From contig SSBO01000001.1 in the NCBI GenBank assembly GCA_005281725.1, forward strand, positions 190,956-254,955: a stretch of 64,000 bases of DNA, given 5' to 3'. Positions 12,901-25,102 of this stretch are shown here, piece after piece. A program made the translations under genes and the position numbers. The stretch's first letter is position 1. The number at the start of each line of letters is the position of its first letter. This DNA is from Wuchereria bancrofti. Lineage: Eukaryota; Nematoda; Chromadorea; Rhabditida; Onchocercidae. The notes beneath the pieces were generated by a model, which had not been told where the DNA came from, did no database searches, and worked only from the letters and a program-made list of their open reading frames with translations.

Positions 12901-15719
12901 TGGAAGAGAATATATTTGAATGATCAAGGTTTATGTAGAATTTATCATTTATTAAAATATTACTGTCTCATCTACACGAATTTTTTCTTTTCTTTTTAAT
13001 GCTGATTTATAGATTACTTCTAGCTACAGAAACCTAAAAAACCTATGTTTTAGCCACGCTACGCAGACAGGATCTGGTACACCGGTATCATTGCACAGCC
13101 GGATTATGCCTGAGAATGCGGTATTTTCTTTTCGCTCGTCATCTTAATACTAGTTTTTGATTAAACCGAGGAATTATTTCTTTTCTTAGCTTTTTGGTAA
13201 ATTCCATAACTAATCAAATTTACTGTGTCAGTTGACACCAATACGTCGCCCATTGGCAAACTCTTCACGTTTTTTCTGTCCGCCAATTGCTGTGAAAGCT
13301 TCTACACCTCGGACACCTCTACCAACCAGTGCATTAACAGCAATTTCACAATATGGCACTCCGTCTCCTTTGTCGACAGTATGGTTTTTATTAAATTTGT
13401 TTAATACTGGGGTAAAGTATTTGAGAAGTCTCTTGAACTTGAGTGCATGAATTTTTAGAGAATAAAGTAAAATATTTTTTTTTTTTTTGTACTAAATGAA
13501 GTGTTGACTTGTTGAAGCATGTTTTTGTAGCGAAACGCTTTGGTTGATTATGAGTTGACGCCCCAGTCACATGTGCTTAGCGGAATACGTACACCACGGC
13601 AAGTATGAAATTTTCTATTTCATATTTTTTTGATTCCTTGATACTGACTTCATCAGCTTCATTTTGGACCACAAGTATGTTTTATGTCAGTCTTTAAAAT
13701 TTTTGAGAAATGCAATGGAGCTAAATGTGAAAATCAGCGCACAAGTTTCGTAAGTTCGGTCACACAGATACCGATGTCACGTTTTGCTTTCGAGCATTTG
13801 AAAAGTGGTGGAACGCCTCGTCCAATTTCCAACACAGAAAAGAAATGGAAGGAAATTGCAGGAGACAGTTCATTATCGTCAGTTCCAAAAACACCTGTTG
13901 CTAAAGCTGGTACTTTTTTTCTTTTTTTTTGTTTTGGATTTTTTTAAGAATTTAATTGATTTTTCATTTCTAGATATAAGCCAGATGCTTGTCGATAATG
14001 TTATGAGAAGTGGCCCTGCATACAGACGTCGACCTCATCCTTCGAAATTATTGTTGCCAATCGGGAAACTTCAATTTGAAAAAAGTGCTGAGGTAACTTC
14101 AAATCTTGCTTGTATTCTTTATATCTATTCGATGATAGTTCTATATTGAATTCTTAAAACTATAGGGTATTAATACTCATTCTTTTCTGCATTTTTTTTT
14201 TAATTTTTTAACTTTGCATAAAAACTTTTTTCTTTCAGAATTCTGATTTTTCCTCGAAATATACGAGTCCAATAACAAAAGTTGCTGAAGATTCTCCACT
14301 CAATGCTCAAGGTTTTATTTTTGTTTGTCGAAATCAAAAATAAGTTTGATGTTCAGAAAATTGTTGTTGTCTTCCTTCCAAAGGTATCCGTGAAAACATT
14401 CTAGAAGAAATGAATAGTACCCGGCTTGTTGTTATTGATAGTTTCGATGGTGATGCAGTGGAAAAATTAGCTGAAGATACAGCCAGTTTGAGCATAGTAA
14501 ATGAACAAAACATATCGGAGGAACCAAAAGTTATTTTTGATACTACTATCAATGAATACCGAAAACAAAAAAAGACACCTGTATTTGACACTGGAAATTA
14601 CTTCGGTCGACGAAGGATTCTGTCAAGTATGTGTTTTATCATACTTCAGTTAAATCAATTGTGTCTTTTATATAGTTTAACGATTATAGCAGAGGAGGGT
14701 GAATGTATTGTGACTTTAAAGTTTCAGAAAAATTCTTGAGAATTTATAGTTACGGAAAATTTGAATTTATTGGTGACTTTTTTGTATTGCCCTACTAAAA
14801 CTGTTTTATTTGATCAAGTCACTTATTTCAAAACATAATCATTTTCGTGACACGCAATGGAAAATTTTTTAAGTGTTTATTAGGTGCTGACGCAGATCCT
14901 CACCATTCATTGTTACAGTGCTTAACGATTCAAACGTATCGGTGAATACACCAGGAAAGAAGGAGGATTCAGTTGTCAAAAATGATTATGTTTTGAATCC
15001 GTCATTTAGTGGTGATTCACGTCATCCGTCTGATGTTTCGGCCTCTCCTGTGCACATTATAGCGGCTAAGGATGAAAAGAAACATGCTGCTGTCTTATGT
15101 GCGCGCAAAATAGGTGACGTTTCCAAATTACAATTTTTAATCATTTTATATCAGAGTTATCATTTTCCATTTTCGAGGTTTATTTTAAAAGTTTGAGTTT
15201 CCGTAATACAAGTTTTCTTCCTTTCAGTACATTCCGGAGAAGAGGGACAAGGTTTACGACGTTCGACAAGGAATCGTGTTGCTCCTATTCGTCGGTGGTT
15301 AGGCGAGAAGCCTGTATATCGCCGTGACCAGCAAGGGAGTAAGTTCTATTATATTGTTTTGACTATATTTTTCTTGTATGTAATTGGACATGAAGGTAAA
15401 ATTTTATTTATCATTTCGATTTTGTTAATTTAAGCGTATGAACTAGTTCGAGTGGAGGAAGCAATTGTCAAGGACCCTTTATTTGTCAAATACAACACAG
15501 TTGATATGGCTGAAGTTCTAGAGCGACAAAAACGAGAACAAAGTATGCTTGGATTTGTTTTCTTCTCTGTGAATTACTTTTATTCTCGAATATTAGTGTC
15601 TTATTTTAGAGCAACATGCCCGTGCTCGTAAACTTCGTAAATTCGATCGTGCACGCCGAGATTATGCTGAGGAAGATGCTAAAACCAGTGAACCAGATGA
15701 CAATAGCCTTCATAATTGA
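9937..15719 (+). CDS. CENP-C-motif kinetochore protein (CENP-C/HCP-4-like), 22 exons
   Basis: Twenty-two exons join in phase into about 967 residues: 9937-10032, 10220-10402, 10599-10704, 10777-10914, 10985-11052, 11139-11300, 11384-11464, 11840-11968, 12215-12337, 12451-12666, 12737-12840, 13054-13120, 13232-13378, 13531-13602, 13657-13909, 13974-14092, 14239-14311, 14384-14626, 14919-15113, 15228-15338, 15435-15542, 15610-15719. The start follows a TTTTTAG acceptor by six bases. Most of the protein is polar and unstructured-looking, with many S/T-P sites. Near residue 868 is RRSTRNRVAPIRRWLGEK, matching the CENP-C motif (Arg anchor for the H2A/H2B acidic patch, aromatic Trp for the CENP-A tail). 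A basic C-terminal tail of about 80 residues follows, with no visible cupin domain. KNL-2 also carries a related motif, but I see no SANTA domain, so CENP-C is preferred. Exon 15 may be split, with an 18-nt exon ending at 13674. Confidence 0.8.
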
Positions 15720-18154
15720 GAAGTACTTTTATATTAATAGCTCACAATAGTTATTCTGACTGTTAATTGTATCCCATCTGTCATTTACTGATTTTGGTTA
15801 TAGATAACTTTAGTTAACTGTTATGGAAGTCCTTCATTTTTCGAGTGTTGAACTCTTATTGAGATTTCATTCCTCAGAAAACATATGTTTTTCATGATTT
15901 CTACATCAAAGTAATTTTCAGAAAAACATGCATTTTATTTAAGGGTCCTTATTCTTAAACGCAATTTTTTTGCGAAATTATTGATACGTTGGGTTTTACT
16001 TGTTGTCAGAAGTATAGAAGGAAGAACTTAAAGCCTATTTTAATAGTATGAAATTATTTTATCGCGTCTTTTGAGTTTTCAAAATTATAATCATTGCGGT
16101 CATTTGATACTTTCTTCCATTATTTGCATTTGAGAAGGCATTTGTAGCAATCTAAGAATACGTCTTTATTTGTTTTCCATTTGTAGTAATTTATGAACAG
16201 AAATCTAAATTTGCAGGAATGCACAACATAATGTCAAATTTCGAAAAATGAATGTTTTCCGAACAACCTTCCAATTTTTGGGAAGTATCTCAATATGCAT
16301 TTTTATATAATTCATATAATTTAAGGAGTACCAGCTTTTTTGGTATTCAGTTCTAATTTTTCATTTGCTTCTACTAATCATTAATTGTAAAGTGTTGCAA
16401 CCAACAAACATGTTTAAAAACAATGAATATGTGAACATAAATGATTTACAATATTATTAAGTTGTTCATTCATTGGATGCATCCCAATCTTATGTTCAAA
16501 TATGCTATTTTATTTCATAATTTCCATGGACATTATGTTAATTTTGCCGTGTATTCTTCAATTGTTGACACAAATATTCATTATCTGACTTATTATGAAA
16601 GATTTTGTCGATTTACAACGAAATTTTCGAACATCAAATAATTTGTACTATGAATGTCATTTTACTTTTGTTAGAAATCTTAGACTGGTTTGTAACAATT
16701 AGATCGGAAATGAATGTTATCTCTAAGAACTACATTCAATTACAAAGTGCAATATTAACGGATCAGATAGGTTTACAGTTTGAGACTAATTGAATCCATA
16801 ATTAGAGATGATGTGTTGACCTTTGTGATGGTAATTGTTTGCTTAAATTTTTAGTAAATGTTAAAAGAAAAATTGCTACTGTGGAAAAACGTTTTGCTAA
16901 CGAATGAAAGATATTGATCGGTTTTTGGTGAGCGTTTCATTTACACAGAGAATGTAAGCGGTGATTGATGACATCATCTGGACAGTATTTGTACCTTCAT
17001 TACTATGTTGTATGGAATAGGTAGTATGATGACCTTGACCTTGATTGCAGAATAAATCAAATTTAGCGTCGAGTTTTATAATTTTAAATAAATTTAGCTA
17101 GAAAGAAAGATATCGTTAGATAAATAATATTGGGAGAAGAGTTATACTAATTTAGGCTATCTTAACATGTATTGTGAAACTAATATTGGAAAAGAATGGA
17201 TCATCTATTTGCTTCTTTAGAATACGATTCACTTGCTACTGTTTATTAGGGGTGGGGTTTATGTGAGATACTGATTAATCAAAACCAGTGAATCTGTATC
17301 TTTAATGCATTTTTTTTTTTTTTTGAATTCATTTCGTTTCTTAGAGAAAAAAGCTCCCTTTTTGACAGATTTTTTTCAGCATGTATTGACAACCCTTGCT
17401 CTTTATCAATTATTTCTGGTATAACTAGTAGTGGTGATGACAGCATGACAATTAGAACAGAGCCAGCTATGCGGCAATTTGTCCCGGTTGTGATAAGCGG
17501 TTCCGAATAATAGATTAACCTAAACAAAGTACTCAGCAAATTGCATCACAAACTCAGTATACTATGAACTTTTTTTTTATGGTTATGTCCGATGTATACA
17601 AATAACCTATCATTCTGTGGATGATGTTTGCAGTCAAATATAGCACTAAGTTTTCAGAGTTCATTTGGATAATGATTTGTTTAAAAAATGATCAAGTGTC
17701 TACACTTACATATCACTTGGCCTGCATATTTCAATCAAGTTTATTTATTCACTTCTAGGCAGTTTTTGCGACAAGACCTTTGTTAAGCTTTTCCATCTAA
17801 TAAAAACATATACAATCTCAAAGCTTAAATAAAAAAAATGCGTCTCACACTCTTTTGGCTGTTTTAAACTTTTCCCATGGTTAGGATTTGTTACATTTGC
17901 CCGCTACCCAGTCATATTTTTAACCAGCAAAGTTTTCAGTTATATTCATAGTTCTCAGATAATGATTACCGAGAAAAAACCCGATAAAAGATGTCACAAG
18001 CTCTCAACTCAGTGATAGGAAGACACGACCCTCTTTTTTCACTACTGTGAGGAAATAAATGAAGCACTGAACATGCAGTTGTCTACCTTTCTTTTGTTAT
18101 ATCCTTTTTTGAAATTCAAATTAAAAAACTATCTTTGCAAAGCAACATTCTAGA
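15720..18154. other. intergenic, AT-rich
   Basis: This is the 3' flank of the CENP-C-type gene and the upstream region of mif-2. Two overlapping nuclear-receptor half-sites sit at 17030-17044 (see findings). A minus-strand open frame at 17279-17539 has a hydrophobic stretch and a TTTAG acceptor-like site, but nothing I recognise and no partner exons, so I do not call it. No RNA gene was seen. Confidence 0.45.
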
Positions 18155-21100
18155 ATGCCGCTGATAACGCTTGCCTCGAACGTTCCCGCGAGTAGATTTC
18201 CGAGTGATTTCAATGTTCAGTTTACGGAATTAATGGCGAAAATACTAGGAAAACCAACGAGTCGGATACTTTTACTGGTAATGCCAAATGCACAACTATC
18301 ACATGGCACAACTGAAAATCCATCATGTCTTACAGTGGTCAGTTTAATTTATTAAACTCCATTTTTCTCTTTATTTTTTGCTTATAAAGCAGATGCCTTA
18401 CAACCGAACAATAGCGATAACAACTAACAACCTCTACATAAAGATCAACTTCGATAAAATTCTTCCGAAAGTTCACATTCCCTCAAACATTCCATTAAAG
18501 CAGTAACGGATTGAGAATTCTGTCAGTGAGGTTTGAAAAAAAACTTTTTTTAATATCTGTTTTAAAGGAAGAAATTACCTCGGTGGGAAAACAAAGAAGC
18601 TAGTAATAAGCAAAGAGCAACCCGTATTAGTCAAACTAAGAAAAAAATTATGTAAGTTCAGGAAAATAACTCCTGAAATAGTTTCAGAAGTTCAACAGTG
18701 TACATCTGGAAACAATAAAAATATAGGAGACGGAAAGAAAACACTTTCTGTCATAAGTGAACTTATTTCACAGTGTTTAAAAATAGATGAAAGTAGAAGG
18801 CACTTCTCGAAAATGTTGTATACATTTCCCGTACGTGTTAATAATCAAACACTGTTTGTGTCCCAAAGAATTAATTTTAAAAACTGTTAATACTGAATTT
18901 GGAAACCCTAATATAGCAAATACTATGAATCATCGTATTTTAGAAAATCTGAATATTCTAGAGTCCATTTTGACCAAGATTCCTCTTTCTTTTCGAGTGA
19001 GCGTAACTCCAAAAGTAAATCCTTCATTTCCGGATCCTCCCTTTCATCTCGTTGGTTTTTAGTTTTATAGAATTTCCGTTTATCTCGCTGCTGCTGTTCT
19101 CGTTTACTATCAAGAGCCTCCGGAAGATCATGTGAACAGATGAAAGAATCTACAATTTTACCTAGAATATACCCTCTGCATGCTGACTGTTCATCGCCAT
19201 ATTCACTCTTGATCGTCGAAGTTGCCATTTGACTCTCAGAATCGATAAGTAATACTGACTGAAATTTCCAAGCTTCAGCATGTTTTTCGGCAATATCAGG
19301 AGAAAAAAAAAGATTTTCGGGAATCTAATGTTAGTGACCACTTTGGCAAGATATTCTTTCCCCAATGGTAGCAAAAATAGCAGACTATTCACCCACTCCT
19401 AAACAAGAGTGCGGCATACAACATATTCAAATCGTGTATATACACCATAAAAACTCTTGTTAAACTTGCCGAAGCAGCAAGTCGACAAGACAAAGCGGCT
19501 AACCTCATTATATTTTGTAGCAGCACCGCAAGTTACATCTAAGGGCATCCCACAAAACGACAGCTCCACGCGACCTTCTTTTCTTATTCGTAGTTTCCCA
19601 ATTTTGCTACCATTTGCAAAACTATCAAGGCAATGTTTTACTGTTGAACTTGTGTTCTCTTCGGACTAAAAAGACAGGACTCAGAAATCATTAGTAAACA
19701 TAATAAAAAAGAATCAATAATACAGAGGACGTTTCCAGAAGAATGGCATGCACTCAGAGAAATCACAGAAAGAAAAGCAGTGACACGAGTTACGTAGCAG
19801 CTACACTTGGTTGAAGTTTATGGCTGGACATTGAGAAAAAAACGCACTAAAGAATGATTTACATTTAAGAATAACAAGGGACAAAATTATATAAAAGAAG
19901 GGATAAAATTTGACCTTGGATCCTTCTGTTGCATCCTCCTGATTAACTGGGTCTTTCACAGCGGACAACGTACTTGGCAACTGCAGCATCAAAACTGAAC
20001 CATCTTCATCTGAAATCGTATTAACTATTAATTAGCGGACCAGTCAGATATCAACATGATGGCAAGACAACGGGGAAGAAGGAAAGAATACCTTGTTGAA
20101 TTTTCTGCATGATAGTAGCTGCTCTACGACTACTTGTTGCAGTTGGATTCAATACTGTGTGAATAGTGTCCAGCTTGTTTAACTGTAACTTTTTCATGTC
20201 CTCTTCAAATTCAGATTCTTGTTTAAGGTTCTGGTTATCCTTCCTTCTGCAAACAAATAAAGCTACATGTAAATGATATAATTATATATAAGAAATAAAG
20301 GAAAGAAATAAGCATTTCGGAGTAATTCAAAACTAACTTTCTCTTTGCTGATAGCAGAGGACTCGTATCCATAGATTCGCAACCATTCTCCACATTTCTT
20401 TCTTTTTTAATCAATAGCTGGAACTGTTCTTGCTCTGTTTCTGGTAGAACCAGTGGGATAACTTTACCCGGTTTCAAGTCTGACAAGAACTGAAAACAAA
20501 TGTAATTCATTTACATCTAACTTCGAGCATAAAATAACGATATACCGTGATTTTTTTTTTAACCTATTGCTTTTCGTTTTTTCTTTTCTTTTTTACTCTA
20601 TTTTGTTCATTATGAGTGAATGACTGGATGGTCGTTCTCACTGTGATGATACACCAAGAAAAGACAAAACTAAACTGCCATATTCAATCAAGAAATTTGG
20701 ATTAGAATTGTAACAATTGTACCCCATCTCGTAGCAAGTCTCGCAATTCTTCGTTGTCAGCTTCTTCATCAGACAACCATTCTGATTCATATGTTACAGA
20801 GTTTATATCTCTCTCCTTCGTCGCACGTTCTGGATTTACTTTCTTCACTCGTCCCACATTTGTTGTGCGTAATTCTGTAATAATTGCTCCAGTTACAGTC
20901 TTATCTCAATGAATATCCATTCCATCTCATAAAAATACTAATTCCTACTAATCTGATTATAGAAGTGAAAATTTTACCCTCCGACATGCTACTTTTCATT
21001 CTATTATGTCGTCCGTCATCATTTAAACCGGAAGAAAATATCCCCTGTTGCTCTATAAACAACTGTCTTCCTGTCTCTCGATCACGTCCACATCTTCCAC

Positions 21101-22436
21101 GATCTCCTCGATTACGTCTTCCTCCTCCTCGACGTGTTCCCTTTGTCCTAAAAAATATGAACGATTTTTCCCCCAATAAAATATATATCCTGTTTTTTTT
21201 CTTATCCGAATTATAAATATTAATTTCTCTGCAGAGAGAAATATAGAAATAATCAAAACAAAAGCGAGAAGAGATGTTTGATAAAATGATTAAGGAAGAA
21301 ATAAGTAGAATACCCGGTTGATTCGCATTTTGCTTCGCGTTTCCCTGCAATGGAAAGATTCGGCAAGGGTGCATGACCTCTCCTTAAAATACTCCCACGT
21401 GATGAGCTACCTCGTCCTCCAACAGACATTTTGCACCGCCACCAATGGTGCTAAGCTTCAATTAATATTATACAAATATTTGAAGTCAGATTTTTTCAAG
21501 CATTCATGCGAACATTTATCACGTAGTGCAACATAAACAACACGTCGTCTCACGTACAGTACGTGCTAAATATCATTAAAGCGTATTGATTTCCAACCTG
21601 AAACAATTATAACATCTCCCATCTCAGCCCAAACGTGTACTGCCCATGCTGCCCTCTAACATTTACAGATGGAAACCAATCATCACTTTATCAAAATTTA
21701 TTCGGTTTGGGTCAATTAGCTAAAACCAAAGTAACATAAGTGCATATTCCCTTTCGTCTGTTATCTTTTCCATGTGTTATTTTGCTGCTATTCATATTTC
21801 TTGAAGGAGAAATGTGGAAAAATTAGGCTTAAATTAATTATTGATTAGTGCCTCTAGTAATTGTGAAGAGTTCCTGTCTACTTTGATTATACTTTTACTT
21901 CTTTTTAAACAAAACTTCATCAAAATTTAGGAATAAAGAATTTACCAGACATCCCATCCATCCATCACTTCTCTACCTTCTCTAACTGTACCACATTGTT
22001 GTGACGCGCTATGAAATAAAGCAGATCTTAATGCTATCATATATATTAAAGAATGAATCTTAGGTTGTTGTGATGAATATTTGAAAGAATGTAAAGTAAT
22101 TGAAGTTATAGATTGGAAATACATATTTATGTTACATTCATTTATTGCAATATTTTCTAGGAGATAAGATTGTGATCACTTTTGGCAATTAATCAAATTT
22201 TATCATCAATCCTTAAATATTAATTGATTTTTGATGGTATATTTTGTATAATTTAGGTTAAATCGATTGGATCATTTTCGGCTGATAAAAATATTGAATA
22301 TTCCTCGTCAATATCAGAATTCATGAAGAAAACATTGGATATCGATCCAGCGCATTGTATCATTCATTTCTTAAATTTGGATCCAGAAAATGTTGGATGC
22401 AATGGAACAACAATGAAAGAGCTTATGAAGAAATAA
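18155..22436 (+). CDS. mif-2: macrophage migration inhibitory factor 2 (MIF-2), 2 exons with host intron
   Basis: Exon 1 is 18155-18337 and exon 2 is 22257-22436. They join as SCLTV-VKSIGSF and give 120 residues, the size of the family. The protein starts MPLITLASNVPASRFPSDF. Pro-2 becomes the N-terminal catalytic proline of the tautomerase fold after Met removal. GKPTSRI supplies the conserved Lys, and KSIG and DPENVGCNGTT match the MIF core. The Cys-X-X-Cys of mammalian MIF is absent (SCLTV at that place), as is typical of nematode MIF-2. MIF proteins are secreted trimers; those of filarial worms are known to act on host macrophages. The 3.9-kb intron 18338-22256 contains the whole antisense RPC4 gene. 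An AATAAA lies 20 bases after the stop. Confidence 0.95.
18923..21429 (-). CDS. DNA-directed RNA polymerase III subunit RPC4 (POLR3D), 8 exons, nested
   Basis: Minus-strand exons: 21429-21314, 21147-20978, 20874-20723, 20489-20338, 20246-20092, 20009-19915, 19665-19504 and 19258-18923. Phases agree throughout and total 445 residues. The N terminus has a Gly/Arg-rich segment (TKGTRRGGGRRNRGDRGR) typical of RPC4. An acidic part (SEWLSDEEADNEELRDLL) follows, then FLSDLKPGKVIPLVLPE. The conserved C-terminal domain is IGKLRIRKEGRVELSFCG, PLDVTCGAATKYNE and ILGKIVDSFICSHDLPEAL, aligning with human GKLQVRRSGKVQLLLG and VLGHVKHKLVCSPDFESLL. RPC4 pairs with RPC5 in the TFIIF-like subcomplex of Pol III and acts in the nucleus on tRNA and 5S transcription. 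After the human end point there is an extra charged tail of about 60 residues (RDKRKFYKTKNQRDEREDPE onward). The whole gene lies inside the mif-2 intron on the opposite strand. Confidence 0.92.
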
Positions 22437-22455
22437 TTTTGCACAGTAGTAGTTA

Positions 22456-22461
22456 AATAAA
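22456..22461 (+). terminator. poly(A) signal of mif-2
   Basis: AATAAA lies 20 bases downstream of the mif-2 stop codon in an AT-rich context. Confidence 0.7.
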
Positions 22462-25102
22462 TTGTTTACTTTGAAATTATTGAAATTTGACAAATTTATT
22501 TTCACTATTTATTTATTCATGTAATGTTCTTTTCTAGCTTTTATAGCTCTTATAATATCGAAATGTATATAGTGAATTTTCAGATCCAGTTATTTGATAC
22601 AGTACACTTGGTTGGTTCGATAAATTTATTTTCACAAATTTTCACAAGTTGAATGCGAATAATTACAAATCAAAATGAGATACTAGTAGCTTTTGAGCAA
22701 TCTACCGAATTTTTCTAACTGTTCGTTCTGTATTTTAAACTACAAAATTATTAACGAAAGAATTTAAAAATCCAGGAAGTGATACGGATTTGATAGCTTA
22801 CCGCAAGCGAATCCCTATTTTCATATAATCATAAAAGATAGGCGTATTGCACTGGGGTTAATATTTGGGTCCTGTCACCACAAAATTCTAATGTGGTAAC
22901 TGTAGAAGTATCGCATATTTTATCTAACAGAGTTTTAATTTTTAAATTAAACAGTGCCATCTGGTCTCATCTTATTAGTGGACAGCATAAACTTTGCCTC
23001 TAAATATGAAAATCTATAACGCTGTCATATTATAGGACGAGTTGTGCTAGGTAATTTTGTGGACTTCCTGAAGTAATTGAATTGAAAAGACTTTCTAAAA
23101 AAGGAAACTGTCGCATTCTGAAACAAAATATATGTTTCGAGAAGTATCAAGAAGATACTATAAAATATAACCCTAAACGAAATTATGTAATTTCAAAATT
23201 TGAGATTACATTTGCTATCCATTCATGGCTTACATGTGGATTGTATAGTATTTTCCGAGGAGATTACAAAGGCTTTGTATTTCCACATAACAACATAAAA
23301 AAAAAATTTTTCTATAAATTAAATCTTATATTTTCTTGTCAAATTTTTTATAAATTAAATTGCCAATAGCAAAAGAAAAAAAAACTGGAAATCAATAAAT
23401 CATTTAACGAATTCTTAAATTTTTGAAAGTCTTAGTAATTTGATGAATTGAATCTTTGAATATTTTTCCTTTTTTAGTAATAAAACATATATATTCAAAC
23501 AATTTTATATTTAAGTAATTATTCATTTTATTGTATAACGAAGACAAATTTAAAAAAACTGTTTAATTAGTTTCACTGATACTAGATATGATAAATTGTC
23601 ATGAAAGAGATTACAGATTATCATTATCCGGATAATCATAATCATGATTATTACATGGTTTATTACTATTCGTTATTACTTATCGTAATCAATAATAAAT
23701 CAAATTAGCAGCGTTTGCTAGCATCTTTCTGCTTTACCTTATTACACTGAGGTAGTAAAATATTGATACCTATTAATGTTTTTTTTTTTCTAGTCTTTTT
23801 CAGTATAATTTATCATGTTTAGTACCGATGAAAGTAATTATTCAAACAATTGCTTTGTGGAATTGCTTTGTGCACAATAAAATGAATAAAATTAGCATGT
23901 ATATATTATACATGTTTTTCATTATTGAAAAAATGAGCAAGAAAATATTCAGGAATTCATATTTTTAAAATTATTCGAAAAATTAGGAATTCGTTTAAAA
24001 ATTTGGTTTATCCAAAATTCTTATATGTGTGTTCTCTCCGGAAAATATTATACTTTTATACTATGTATATTTAAGCTACAAATGGATAGCAAATATAATT
24101 TCAAGTTTTGAAATTATCAATCCTATTTAGAAATTTTAAAAACATCACATAAACATTTCTTGGTCAAGTATATGAATAATTCCGCTTAGGTTATATTTCA
24201 GTATTTTTTATTTATTTATACCTAAATTATTTTTACAAACTATGTTTGCTATATATTTCAGTATTATTTTGTTATAATAAATGTATGCAAATAAATACAA
24301 AAATAATTACAAAGTAATTATTTTACAAAGTAATTTCAAGCTTTTTCACTCGTAAACAATTTTATTTATTAGTTTGCTTGTTTATTTGTTTGTTTATCAT
24401 TTGCTTTTATGTTGTTTTACGAATTTATTTACATGAATTATTTATCATTATGCACATGAAATATGCATAAATGTTTATTGTAAAATTTATTATGTTCTTT
24501 CATAAGTAATTGCATTTACTGCAGAAATTGTTAGATGTGAATAAAAGATGAAAAAAGTTTCATCATATTGCATTGTTCTTTATCGATTTATTGCTAGACG
24601 GGCGTTTTAAAATTGTTGAAAAATCAACTGAACAATAACAAATCAATAATAATTAATCATGGCATTTTTTTTTTTTGATTTTTATGATTTTAAAAATAAA
24701 ATAATGAATGAAAAGAGATTGATTGTATTGTGTTACTCCAATTTATAAATGTTTCATGAAATTAGTGTAAGAGGAAGTAGTATGTTACAATTTTTTGGAA
24801 AAATTACAAAGATAAAATAATGAACTCCGAATTTTTGTTAAATTTAATTTGAAATATTTTTTTCAATCACATTAAAACTATCAGATTTTTGCAATATGGC
24901 TTTCAACAACATTATTTATCCACTTAGTAATGTCGTAAAAGTAAATATTAATCAAAAATTTAGCGATGACTAATTGGATTTTTTTTCTTTTTTTTGGTAG
25001 AAACTTAATATAAGCACAAATGAACCACACCTATGAATTTTGTATAAAGTATCAATATTTGAATAAAACTAAATTTTTAATTTTAATCGAATCTTAATTT
25101 AG
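22462..25102. other. intergenic / upstream region of gene A
   Basis: This is very AT-rich. The first coding exon of gene A (expected to hold the start codon and perhaps a signal peptide) should lie here, but I could not identify it. Dyad-symmetric sequence occurs at 23616-23651 (see findings). The open frame at 23082-23369 has no recognisable content. Confidence 0.4.

Noticed and set aside
17279..17539. Minus-strand 86-codon frame with hydrophobic segment
   Set aside because: It has an acceptor-like TTTAG and non-trivial composition, but no partner exon, no recognisable family and a poly-Lys end from a simple A run. Evidence is insufficient for a gene.
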